The notes: generated from the letters alone by a model not told the origin. Numbered from the stretch's first letter, positions 5,937 through 11,706 are shown. The stretch is 22,435 nucleotides of DNA from a virus (IMGVR_UViG_3300021960_000569:1-22435), one strand, 5' to 3'. Made by a program: numbers and translations.

Positions 5937-6036
5937 CACCCTTTAGGGTGTTTTGCTCAAAATTAGCCAAAAATTGCCCCAAAAATCACCACGAACCACC
6001 CAAAATCCCTAAAGTCTAGTAAGACTTTAATTTTTT
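5937..6036 (+). terminator. Plus-strand terminator with possible competing (attenuator-like) pairing
   Basis: TAAAGTCT (6010-6017) pairs with AGACTTTA (6022-6029) across a 4-base loop and is followed by six T (6031-6036), a good plus-strand intrinsic terminator. Upstream CTTTAGGG (5941-5948) is perfectly complementary to CCCTAAAG (6007-6014), which overlaps the terminator's left arm, so the two structures exclude one another. CTTTAGGG also lies in a local hairpin CACCC-TTTA-GGGTG (5937-5950) followed by four T. There is no gene in this stretch. Confidence 0.6.
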
Positions 6037-6130
6037 ACCCAATCTTTACGCCTGTGTATATATACTTACGCATAAGACTTATGTAAATAGGATTTCCTAT
6101 GGTTAGGCGAAAGTCAATACTATTATGCGT

Positions 6131-6193
6131 AAATCGTGTGTAAATATTTACGATAAATCGCATGTAAACTTTATGCAGAAATCGTCATGTAAA
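6131..6193. repeat. Three iterated 14-15 bp repeats on a 24-bp period
   Basis: AAATCGTGTGTAAA (6131-6144), AAATCGCATGTAAA (6155-6168) and AAATCGTCATGTAAA (6179-6193) begin exactly 24 bases apart. A 12-bp palindrome GTAAATATTTAC (6140-6151) overlaps the first. TTATGC precedes the first and third copies, and AAATCGCAT recurs at 5468-5476. They lie just upstream of the first early promoter and could bind a regulator or an initiator protein. The rest of 6037-6220 is AT-rich and holds no gene. Confidence 0.7.
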
Positions 6194-6220
6194 TTTAAAA
6201 CTATATGTGCACGTTTCTGC

Positions 6221-6249
6221 TTGACAAGCTCGACAGCATTTGCTAGGGT
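6221..6249 (+). promoter_or_regulatory. Early promoter P1
   Basis: TTGACA (6221-6226), 17-base spacer, TAGGGT (6244-6249), with TGC just before the -10 as an extended -10. Start is expected near 6256, at a GGCAA shared with P2 and P3. The spacer contains AGCTCGACA (6227-6235), also found at 5432-5440. The leader ends with a hairpin GAGCT-ACTG-AGCTC (6284-6297) abutting the GGGAG ribosome-binding site. Confidence 0.6.
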
Positions 6250-6308
6250 TGTTGGGCAATCAGCAATGTCGTTGGTTGTTTTTGAGCTACTGAGCTCGGG
6301 AGAATATT

Positions 6309-6488
6309 ATGTCAATAGACAAAACAAAACCTATCTTCGATAGTCGTGAATCAGAAACATTCGATTTGTACGATAGTTCTGACGACTATGGAATGGCGAA
6401 TGATATTGATGTCAACGAAGTTGTTGACGAAATGGAAAGCATTGATGATGGCATCAACGAAAATAACTTTAACTTTATGGAGGTGTAA
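6309..6488 (+). CDS. Small acidic protein, 59 aa
   Basis: First gene of the early plus-strand region: ATG at 6309 after GGGAG (6298-6302), stop at 6486-6488. The 59-aa product (MSIDKTKPIFDSRESETFDL ... NNFNFMEV) is very acidic, rich in Asp, Glu and Asn, with no cysteine or hydrophobic span. Small acidic early proteins in phages often act by binding host enzymes or mimicking DNA, but there is no specific evidence for that here. Its stop lies just before the TTG start of the next gene, whose GGAGG sits inside its last codons. Confidence 0.7.
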   Translation: MSIDKTKPIFDSRESETFDLYDSSDDYGMANDIDVNEVVDEMESIDDGINENNFNFMEV

Positions 6489-6489
6489 A

Positions 6490-6849
6490 TTGGAAATTTT
6501 AATTGACAAAATCAGCGAAACTAGGCAGGAAAGACTTTTGAATCCTCAAATGTCTGACCACTACCGAACTTGGTTTCAAGGAAAATATGGTATGAAATTA
6601 TACGATATCAAGGTTGGTCGAAAGTGGGTGTTTATTCGTTCAAAATCTCACAGGGCGAGACTTCCACTTGCGAAGTTTAAAACACAAGCGTTTGTTCAAT
6701 GGCATTGTGATGCAAGAACTCACGCTAGTTCAGAGACTTACGCTGAAACAGGTAGGTATAAAAAGAGCAGAGGTTGGTGGAAAAACTATGGTTTTGAAAC
6801 TAATCCTGCAGATGTAAATTATGACCGAGGACACTTGATATGGAAATAA
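6490..6849 (+). CDS. Unknown basic protein, 119 aa (TTG start)
   Basis: The conserved-looking part begins at a TTG (6490-6492) that has GGAGGT (6479-6484) five bases upstream; the first in-frame ATG after it (6550) would remove 20 residues and has no better site. The frame remains open upstream but there it overlaps the 59-aa gene. The 119-aa product is basic and aromatic-rich (DHYRTWFQGKYGMKLYDIKV, then GRKWVFIRSKSHRARL; RGWWKNYGFETNPADVNYDR), with a beta-rich centre. I recognise no family. It overlaps the next start by 10 bases. Confidence 0.65.
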   Translation: MEILIDKISETRQERLLNPQMSDHYRTWFQGKYGMKLYDIKVGRKWVFIRSKSHRARLPLAKFKTQAFVQWHCDARTHASSETYAETGRYKKSRGWWKNYGFETNPADVNYDRGHLIWK

Positions 6850-7061
6850 ATGAAAACATATGCGTTTGTGAAATGTGTGAACTTCCTTCCGATTTCGGTA
6901 AAGAAGTTTCTCGTGAAGTAAACGACACCGAAGGTTTTATAACTTATGAGCATGGAATCATGTATGGTTCTGTGGAAGATGAAGATACTTATTGGTGTAA
7001 TGATTGTTCTGAATCAGAAACAAAAGCTTACAACGAATGGTTTTGGGGGGAAACTACATAA
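6840..7061 (+). CDS. Small zinc-ribbon-like acidic protein, 73 aa
   Basis: A 73-aa acidic protein with two CX2C pairs, C10/C13 (CEMC) and C53/C56 (CNDC), about 40 residues apart, plus C8. This spacing suggests a single zinc-binding ribbon. The C-terminus is aromatic and acidic (YNEWFWGETT). No nuclease or helicase motif accompanies it, so a protein- or RNA-binding accessory role is more likely than catalysis. It overlaps the previous gene by 10 bases with GAGGA upstream. It ends 28 bases before promoter P2, so it is likely the last gene of the first early unit. Confidence 0.7.
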   Translation: MEINENICVCEMCELPSDFGKEVSREVNDTEGFITYEHGIMYGSVEDEDTYWCNDCSESETKAYNEWFWGETT

Positions 7062-7089
7062 ATATAAATACTTACCTGTGCTATCTCAC

Positions 7090-7119
7090 TTGACAAGAGG
7101 TAGCACTTGGGGGTACAAT
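7090..7119 (+). promoter_or_regulatory. Early promoter P2
   Basis: TTGACA (7090-7095), 18-base spacer, TACAAT (7114-7119). The -35 is bracketed by an inverted repeat GTGCTA (7078-7083) / TAGCAC (7101-7106). The initial transcript contains GGCAACTAA (7124-7132), shared with P3. The bases upstream (CTCACTTGACA) are also shared with P3. Confidence 0.7.
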
Positions 7120-7169
7120 GCTCGGCAACTAACGACTGCTCACTCAGTCATTTTAAAGGTACTTACTTT

Positions 7170-7430
7170 ATGAAAACAAAATGTGAAAATCCTAATGGTC
7201 TTGCGAATATGAAAGCTATTAAAGATAAAAAAGCTAAAAAGCTAATGATATTTAACACTCTATGGAATGTTAAACAATACTTAGCTGAACATAATTATCG
7301 TTTATTATCTAATCATTCTTTTAAAAATGATGTTTATACTTTGTATAACAGAGGTTCTAAAATTATTTCTGTTAAGCCTTTCATACAAAACTATGACCAT
7401 ATTAAATATCAAATCGAGGTAATCAAATAA
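7170..7430 (+). CDS. Unknown basic protein, 86 aa
   Basis: Start taken at ATG 7170 (MKTKCENPNGLANMKAIKDK); the frame is open further upstream, but that part is promoter P2 and its initial transcript. The 86-aa protein is lysine-rich at the N-terminus. The remainder (YLAEHNYRLLSNHSFKNDVY, then TLYNRGSKIISVKPFI) has a helix-strand-strand look of small phage regulators. No family recognised. The ribosome-binding site is weak (AAAGGT, 11 bases away). Its stop shares one base with the next start (TAATG), so the two are coupled. Confidence 0.65.
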   Translation: MKTKCENPNGLANMKAIKDKKAKKLMIFNTLWNVKQYLAEHNYRLLSNHSFKNDVYTLYNRGSKIISVKPFIQNYDHIKYQIEVIK

Positions 7431-7702
7431 TGAAACAAGGACACTTAATAAATAAAATTAATAAACTTATCCCTGTTGCAAAAGCAACACCTATGTCAGA
7501 ATTTTATGATGACGATAGTACAGGTATTTGGATAAGAGGTAGTGAATATTCCTACAAAGGTTCTTTATCTTATGATAGATTATTATTTGAATATTACTTA
7601 GAGGACGAAGCTGTTCATCCAGACTTAGCAAAAATAATAGAAGATGCTAATTGGATGTGGGAACCTTATGATGCAGGTACATTAATGCTTTATCCTAATT
7701 AA
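7430..7702 (+). CDS. Unknown acidic protein, 90 aa
   Basis: A 90-aa acidic, aromatic-rich protein (MKQGHLINKINKLIPVAKAT ... MWEPYDAGTLMLYPN). No cysteine motif or membrane span and no family I recognise. It starts on the last base of the preceding stop codon and ends 23 bases before promoter P3, so it forms a two-gene unit with the 86-aa gene under P2. A protein partner in the host is possible but unsupported. Confidence 0.65.
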   Translation: MKQGHLINKINKLIPVAKATPMSEFYDDDSTGIWIRGSEYSYKGSLSYDRLLFEYYLEDEAVHPDLAKIIEDANWMWEPYDAGTLMLYPN

Positions 7703-7725
7703 ACTATTTACCCCTGTGTTCTCAC

Positions 7726-7755
7726 TTGACATGGGGGTTGCTTTGATGCTAAGAT
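7726..7755 (+). promoter_or_regulatory. Early promoter P3
   Basis: TTGACA (7726-7731), 18-base spacer, TAAGAT (7750-7755) with TGC before it (extended -10). It lies in the same sequence setting as P2: CTCACTTGACA upstream and GGCAACTAA (7759-7767) at the transcript start. ACCCC upstream and GGGGT downstream bracket the -35, as a different inverted repeat does in P2. Confidence 0.6.
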
Positions 7756-7759
7756 AGTG

Positions 7760-8008
7760 GCAACTAAATGAGCAGTAAGCAAAAGAGCTGAAAATAAAAT
7801 CAGATAAAATAATAATGCTTACTTCTAAGGGACATGGAGAAACACCAGCGTAATAGCGAAAACTTGTAAAACTATTTCAAAATAACCTGCATGAAACTCC
7901 CCCGACTTAAACATTCGCTATAGATTTGTTTTAGAAATTACCATGTGCTAGTTCATGGTTAAAAACTAACTAGCACCTTTATTAACCTTAATAACTATGG
8001 AGATAGAT
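7760..8008 (+). promoter_or_regulatory. Long structured leader A (about 250 bases) of the 141-aa gene
   Basis: No gene is visible here. Possible RNA stems: AGTAAGC with GCTTACT (ending about 7823), ATAGCGAA (7853-7860) with TTCGCTAT (7914-7921), ACATGG (7832-7837) with CCATGT (7941-7946), and GTGCTAGT (7945-7952) with ACTAGCAC (7969-7976) just before the start. The GGGACATGGAGAAACACCAG segment (7829-7848) has a relative in leader C (9039-9059). This may be a 5' regulatory leader or a separate small RNA. Confidence 0.5.
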
Positions 8009-8434
8009 ATGTCAAAATTGATATACAGCAGAAATGGTAGCGAGACTACTGAAAGCATTACTAATGCACAACCTCAGATTCAAGCAATATGGAATCAAGC
8101 ACATAGATTTGGTGCGAATATTGTAAGAGTAAGAGCAGAAAAATTACGCTATGGTAATAGCACAGGTAAAACTTTTAATTCTTTTCATGAAGGTTATGTA
8201 TCAGTCTATAAGCAAAAAGATAAAATTCATGAGAGTGATGCCTTATACTTTGCTAGAAAAATACCTCTTACCAAAGTAAACAAAGGTATGCAAATACTTG
8301 AGATAGCATCTAATGTAGATGTCCAAGATACTTTAGATACTATTGATACTATTCAATACTACTCAGAGACTTCTTTCTTAGGAAGACTTTACAATAGAAT
8401 TGTTTACGGGACACCAATGTCTATAAATTCCTAG
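8009..8434 (+). CDS. Unknown protein, 141 aa
   Basis: Start placed at ATG 8009, six bases after GGAG (7999-8002), rather than the in-frame ATG at 7997, which overlaps that ribosome-binding site. The 141-aa product (MSKLIYSRNGSETTESITNA ... RLYNRIVYGTPMSINS) has an N-terminal polar region and a repeated Asp-Thr segment, VQDTLDTIDTIQY, near residues 110-122. No motif of known function. Its leader belongs to the A/B/C family described in the findings, suggesting shared control with the next two genes. The last codons and stop lie inside a 19-bp repeat (8429-8447) that recurs at 9023-9041. Confidence 0.7.
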   Translation: MSKLIYSRNGSETTESITNAQPQIQAIWNQAHRFGANIVRVRAEKLRYGNSTGKTFNSFHEGYVSVYKQKDKIHESDALYFARKIPLTKVNKGMQILEIASNVDVQDTLDTIDTIQYYSETSFLGRLYNRIVYGTPMSINS

Positions 8435-8453
8435 ATTAAATTCGGGGTAAGTG

Positions 8454-8484
8454 TGGGTATCACTTGAAAACTACCCATTTTTTT
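8454..8484 (+). terminator. Terminator-like hairpin in leader B
   Basis: TGGGTA (8454-8459) pairs with TACCCA (8472-8477) across a 12-base loop, followed by seven T (8478-8484). It stands 27 bases before the start of the 150-aa gene, so it could end the upstream transcript partially or act as an attenuator. Confidence 0.5.
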
Positions 8485-8510
8485 AACGCTAATATTTTTG
8501 GAGATATATT

Positions 8511-8963
8511 ATGGCACAGATGAGAGTAAAAGACCAAGACCTAGTTGTAGAACAGGTTGTAGAAAAGATTGAAGCTACTGAACTTAATAAGTTCAAAGCT
8601 CGTAAAGATGTTCAAGCAGTTCAATCTGATATTGAAGCAAGAATCGAAGTAATTTCAAGACTTTTTGAACAATACAAAAAGCTTGAAGAAAATATCAAAG
8701 CTGAACAACAAGAACTAAAAGATTTAGTCCAAGGATTTCAAAAAGCTAATGGTTTTGAATATAGTTCTTATGCTACTAAACAAGGTATATGGTTAGACAA
8801 TATTTCAACATATGGTGTTTCAATCCCTGAACTAAAACTTGTATGGCAACTACCTTATACAAAAAAGCATGAGATATCTACTAAACTCAGACTTCAAACT
8901 ATGGGTGGAGACTTTGATGTCTACAAACTTATTGAGGAGTTGACAGCAGAGTTTAGTTCGTAG
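8511..8963 (+). CDS. Unknown coiled-coil protein, 150 aa
   Basis: A 150-aa protein. Residues about 10-80 form a long charged helix (VEQVVEKIEATELNKFKARK ... YKKLEENIKAEQQELKDLVQ) likely to be a coiled coil. The C-terminal part (GFEYSSYATKQGIWLDNIST, then YGVSIPELKLVWQLPY) looks beta-rich. No family recognised; an oligomeric scaffold or host-factor binder is possible. Start supported by GGAGATA with ATG eight bases beyond GGAG; the second in-frame ATG is three codons later. Its stop codon is adjacent to the -10 of promoter P5, so transcription of the next unit starts immediately after it. Confidence 0.7.
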   Translation: MAQMRVKDQDLVVEQVVEKIEATELNKFKARKDVQAVQSDIEARIEVISRLFEQYKKLEENIKAEQQELKDLVQGFQKANGFEYSSYATKQGIWLDNISTYGVSIPELKLVWQLPYTKKHEISTKLRLQTMGGDFDVYKLIEELTAEFSS

Positions 8964-8969
8964 TATAAT
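8940..8969 (+). promoter_or_regulatory. Promoter P5
   Basis: TTGACA (8940-8945), 18-base spacer, perfect TATAAT (8964-8969). The -35 lies inside the end of the 150-aa gene and the -10 begins right after its stop (8961-8963). Start near 8976, about 300 bases before the next gene. Confidence 0.75.
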
Positions 8970-8975
8970 AATTTT

Positions 8976-9278
8976 GTAGTTAGAAAGTGAGCCTTATAAA
9001 ATCCTTTGGAGTCCATTATAAATCCTAGATTAAATTCGGGGACATGGAAAACATCAAGGTTAGGATAAAAGTAAATGAGAACTAAACCACCATGCACTAA
9101 CTACAAATTTGTCCGAGGAACTATCTGCGAGTTTCACAATGATTGTTGCAACAGTCGTGGAACTAAAGAAGAGAAGGACAAACACTCATCAGTCCCTAGA
9201 GTGTGAGTATAAATCTAGGATAGGGGTAGGTTGGTAGTCCTACACAAAAAACTACCACTTAATTTATAGGAGATAAAT
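8976..9278 (+). promoter_or_regulatory. Long structured leader C (about 300 bases) of the 82-aa gene
   Basis: No gene seen. Possible stems: TTTGTCC (9108-9114) with GGACAAA (9176-9182), enclosing GGAACT (9117-9122) with AGTTTC (9130-9135, one wobble) and the palindrome TGTTGCAACA (9144-9153); ACACTC (9182-9187) with GAGTGT (9199-9204); TGGTAG (9232-9237) with CTACCA (9252-9257) just before the ribosome-binding site. It carries one full and one degraded copy of the 19-bp repeat and the GGGACATGGA segment shared with leader A. Confidence 0.5.
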
Positions 9279-9527
9279 ATGCAAACTATATATCAAATCG
9301 TTGAAGAGGTATGCTTGAGAGACTTTCCAATTCTTGGAAGACTATCTGAAGCACAACAAAATAAATTTATTGACAACATCTATCAAGATGTATTGTCAGG
9401 TGATAATCCTTCTGAGATTGCAGAGCATGAACTGTATGATTACATTGAAGAGTTTATTGTAAAGTCTATTATAAAAATGTTAATATCTTTGGAGGAAAAC
9501 TCTAATGCCTTACAAAACATGTCATAG
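9279..9527 (+). CDS. Unknown acidic protein, 82 aa
   Basis: An 82-aa, mostly helical acidic protein (MQTIYQIVEEVCLRDFPILG, then RLSEAQQNKFIDNIYQ). The C-terminus is predicted helical and ends in ENSNALQNMS, overlapping the HNH gene by 23 bases. GGAGATAAAT precedes the ATG. No family recognised. The long leader and separate consensus promoter suggest controlled, probably strong expression. Confidence 0.65.
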   Translation: MQTIYQIVEEVCLRDFPILGRLSEAQQNKFIDNIYQDVLSGDNPSEIAEHELYDYIEEFIVKSIIKMLISLEENSNALQNMS

Positions 9528-9969
9528 TTGTGATGAAACCAAAGAATTAAACAAGGATAATTTTCCACTTAGAAAAAATAAAAATGGTGTTGGTTATCGA
9601 GCACAATGCAGGTTATGTTATAACAAATTAAGAAGAACAAATCCAAGATATGCTAGAAAAAAATCTATTCAATTAGCAAAGGACAGGGCAGAGAAAAAAG
9701 GACTAGAGTTTAATTTATCATTAGATAAAGTTGTGTTTCCTGATACATGTCCAATACTTAACATCAAGTTAGAACATGGCAATCAAGATTGGCAAACCTC
9801 ACCATCTATTGATAGAATAGACAATAGTAAAGGATACACACTTGATAATATTATTGTAGTGTCAGCACTTGCAAACAGTATTAAAAACTGTGCTACTTGG
9901 AAACAAATAATACAAGTAGGAAAATTTTATAAAAATTTAGAAAAGGAGAAGAACCATGCCAAAATATAA
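9505..9969 (+). CDS. HNH endonuclease with N-terminal zinc ribbon
   Basis: A 154-aa predicted DNA endonuclease. The N-terminus carries two cysteine pairs, C6/C9 (CHSC) and C35/C38 (CRLC), forming a probable zinc ribbon. The C-terminal half has the HNH signature of this phage group: CPILNIKL (82-89), then SPSIDRIDNSKGYTLDNIIV (99-118) and a following ANSIK, with D103 and N115 as likely active-site residues. Such genes are often free-standing homing endonucleases; some serve in packaging or recombination. It overlaps the previous gene by 23 bases and the next by 14, so it is embedded in an operon, with its own GGAGG about 10 bases upstream. The distance from terminase genes favours homing over packaging. 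Confidence 0.85.
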   Translation: MPYKTCHSCDETKELNKDNFPLRKNKNGVGYRAQCRLCYNKLRRTNPRYARKKSIQLAKDRAEKKGLEFNLSLDKVVFPDTCPILNIKLEHGNQDWQTSPSIDRIDNSKGYTLDNIIVVSALANSIKNCATWKQIIQVGKFYKNLEKEKNHAKI

Positions 9970-10681
9970 TTTGCTATCTAGTGGTAGCACCAAGATTGAA
10001 AAGAGCAACAAGCTATCTGACAAATACTTTAGTCGGATAGTTTATTTAGCACCTGATGATTTAGCAGATGGCAAAAGAACTTTATGTCCATATGCTAAGA
10101 TTGCCAAGTGTAGTGAAGCCTGTTTGAACACAGCAGGGATGGGTAAATTTTCTAATGTTCAGCAGTCAAGAATTAGAAAATCTCTACTGTTTTTAAACGA
10201 CCAGCAGGAGTTTATGAGACAGCTTGTACAAGACGTAAATAAATTTCTTAAGGAATGTGATAGGCTTGGTAAAAAACCTGCCCTACGTCTTAATGGTACA
10301 AGTGATATTCAATGGGAAACTATCGAGGTTGATGGGTATAAAAATATCTTTGCCATGTTTCCACAGATACAGTTTTATGACTACACAAAAATTCCAACAC
10401 GTAAGGTAGAGCACATACCTAATTATCATTTGACTTGGTCTTACTCTGAAGCCAATGATAAGTATGCTACTCTGTTCGATAAAGTCTCGAACAACATAGC
10501 AGTAGTCTTTCGTGATGCTCTACCTAAAATGTTTAAAGGTTTGAAAGTAATTGATGGGGACAAACATGACATGAGATTCTTAGATGAAACTCAAGTGGTG
10601 GTAGGACTGATTGAAAAAGGTGAAGCCAAGAAGGATACTTCAGGCTTTGTAATTGATTTAATAAATGCGAGGGCAATATAA
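9956..10681 (+). CDS. Gp88-like conserved phage protein, 241 aa
   Basis: Recognised by its conserved core: a CPYAKIAKCSEACLNTAGMG motif (44-63, cysteines C44, C52, C56), a following VQQSRIRKSLLF, then LRLNGTSDIQWE (about 111-122), PQIQFYDYTKIPTRK, NYHLTWSYSEAN, VVFRDALP, VIDGDKHDMRFLDE and a C-terminal SGFVIDLINARAI. This is the family I know as mycobacteriophage gene product 88-like, widespread in phages. Biochemical function unknown to me; the three cysteines and conserved acidic residues suggest a metal site. It overlaps the HNH gene by 14 bases with AAGGAG upstream, and shares one base with the next gene. Confidence 0.8.
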   Translation: MPKYNLLSSGSTKIEKSNKLSDKYFSRIVYLAPDDLADGKRTLCPYAKIAKCSEACLNTAGMGKFSNVQQSRIRKSLLFLNDQQEFMRQLVQDVNKFLKECDRLGKKPALRLNGTSDIQWETIEVDGYKNIFAMFPQIQFYDYTKIPTRKVEHIPNYHLTWSYSEANDKYATLFDKVSNNIAVVFRDALPKMFKGLKVIDGDKHDMRFLDETQVVVGLIEKGEAKKDTSGFVIDLINARAI

Positions 10682-10956
10682 TGTATGCAGAAAAACCAAA
10701 ACCAGTAAACAAATACTTACAAGCAACTGATGTAGAGATAGCTGAAGTTGAAATGGATAGGAAGTTCGAGGAACTTTATGATGGTATCGAAGATTTAAAT
10801 TATAAACAAGAAGATTTTGAAGCTGATATTGATACTGTTCAATCAGATGTGGCAGATTTAAACATTGAAGTTAGTGGTTTGTTAAGAACTGTAGAAGACT
10901 TACAAGATACTATTCAAGAACTACAAGATAAACTAGAGGAACTAAATGATGAGTGA
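10681..10956 (+). CDS. Small coiled-coil protein, 91 aa
   Basis: A 91-aa strongly acidic protein. Residues 20-91 form an almost continuous heptad-type coiled coil (ADIDTVQSDVADLNIEVSGL, then LRTVEDLQDTIQELQDKLEE). No catalytic motif. It probably oligomerises; the partner is unknown. It begins at the last base of the Gp88-like stop (TAATG) and overlaps the next gene by 11 bases, so expression is coupled. Confidence 0.75.
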   Translation: MYAEKPKPVNKYLQATDVEIAEVEMDRKFEELYDGIEDLNYKQEDFEADIDTVQSDVADLNIEVSGLLRTVEDLQDTIQELQDKLEELNDE

Positions 10957-11224
10957 AGACTATGACTATAAAAAAGCTACTATAATAGTAGAAAAAGCAA
11001 TATCAAAAGCATTCTTTAATGGCTATGGCTTAATGTTTAAGTACCACAAGATTGAAACAGGTGAGTACGAACAACGAATGCTGTTGACTGTATCAGATAT
11101 TAAATACAACCATGATGATGAAATTTTAGTAGGTGGTTGTATTAATAATGATGGGGATTACAGACAATTCTTTTTAGAAAACATGGAGTCTGTTAAACCT
11201 TTTAAGTATGTGTCTATTGACTAA
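10946..11224 (+). CDS. Unknown protein, 92 aa
   Basis: A 92-aa protein with two adjacent ATG codons (10946 and 10949), GAGGAAC upstream. The C-terminal part (ILVGGCINNDGDYRQFFLEN, then MESVKPFKYVSID) has the strand-turn-helix look of the tail of WYL-like or small beta-barrel domains, but this is too short to assign. No membrane segment. It overlaps the coiled-coil gene by 11 bases and is followed after 11 bases by the next gene. Confidence 0.65.
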   Translation: MMSEDYDYKKATIIVEKAISKAFFNGYGLMFKYHKIETGEYEQRMLLTVSDIKYNHDDEILVGGCINNDGDYRQFFLENMESVKPFKYVSID

Positions 11225-11235
11225 GGAAAACTTTT

Positions 11236-11706
11236 ATGACAACTAAAAAAGACAAAGGTCGTTGGGTATATCAATTTACTTGTGCTGATACAGGTCAAAA
11301 AGTTTGGAAAAGATATACTAACGAAACAAGTGAAGATGTAATCAAGTTTTTAGAATCTAAGAACTTAAAGTACATACTCAAAGGTGCTAACAATATTTCT
11401 ATTTATACACATAAAGCTAAGTTTTCTTATTACTATACCACAGGTAGAGGAACAGGACTTTTTAATAGTGCATATCATGGTATGAAAGTACAAAAATATC
11501 TTCAGTTTAAAAACATTGAAGCTTTTTACAAAGAATTGTTAGAGCCTACTTTAAAACAAGAAGAAAAAAACTTAAACATTACTGAGGATAGTGTTAATGA
11601 AAGGTATGTCTACGAGAAAACAACAGGTAAAAACTTAAGTGAAACTTTTTATCCGAGGTATAGTGTTGATTTTTATGAGAAAGTTGACAAAAAAGATTGC
11701 TTATGA
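11236..11706 (+). CDS. Unknown basic protein, 156 aa
   Basis: A 156-aa lysine- and tyrosine-rich protein (MTTKKDKGRWVYQFTCADTG ... YSVDFYEKVDKKDCL), start preceded by AAGGA about 10 bases upstream. The first 30 residues resemble a zinc-less beta hairpin; the middle (NNISIYTHKAKFSYYYTTGR) is beta-rich and the rest helical. No family recognised. A promoter for the following genes overlaps its last codons (11684-11712). Confidence 0.65.
   Translation: MTTKKDKGRWVYQFTCADTGQKVWKRYTNETSEDVIKFLESKNLKYILKGANNISIYTHKAKFSYYYTTGRGTGLFNSAYHGMKVQKYLQFKNIEAFYKELLEPTLKQEEKNLNITEDSVNERYVYEKTTGKNLSETFYPRYSVDFYEKVDKKDCL

Larger units (their letters stand above)
8429..9041 (+). repeat. 19-bp direct repeat (two copies)
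   Basis: TCCTAGATTAAATTCGGGG occurs at 8429-8447, across the stop of the 141-aa gene, and identically at 9023-9041 in the leader of the 82-aa gene. A degraded third copy (TATAAAT, CTAG and GGGGTAGG in order) is at 9209-9230. Only the two end segments are repeats; the 8511-8963 gene lies between. Confidence 0.8.

Noticed and set aside
6125-6343. A plus-strand frame of 72 codons before and across the first early gene
   Set aside because: It runs through the iterated repeats and promoter P1 and overlaps the well-supported 59-aa gene in another frame.
6346-6489. The N-terminal 48 codons of the frame containing the 119-aa gene
   Set aside because: They overlap the 59-aa acidic gene, which has a far better ribosome-binding site; the TTG at 6490 with GGAGGT is preferred.
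8976-9278. tRNA or tmRNA in the long leaders
   Set aside because: No T-loop consensus, acceptor stem or CCA-adjacent structure could be assembled by eye.
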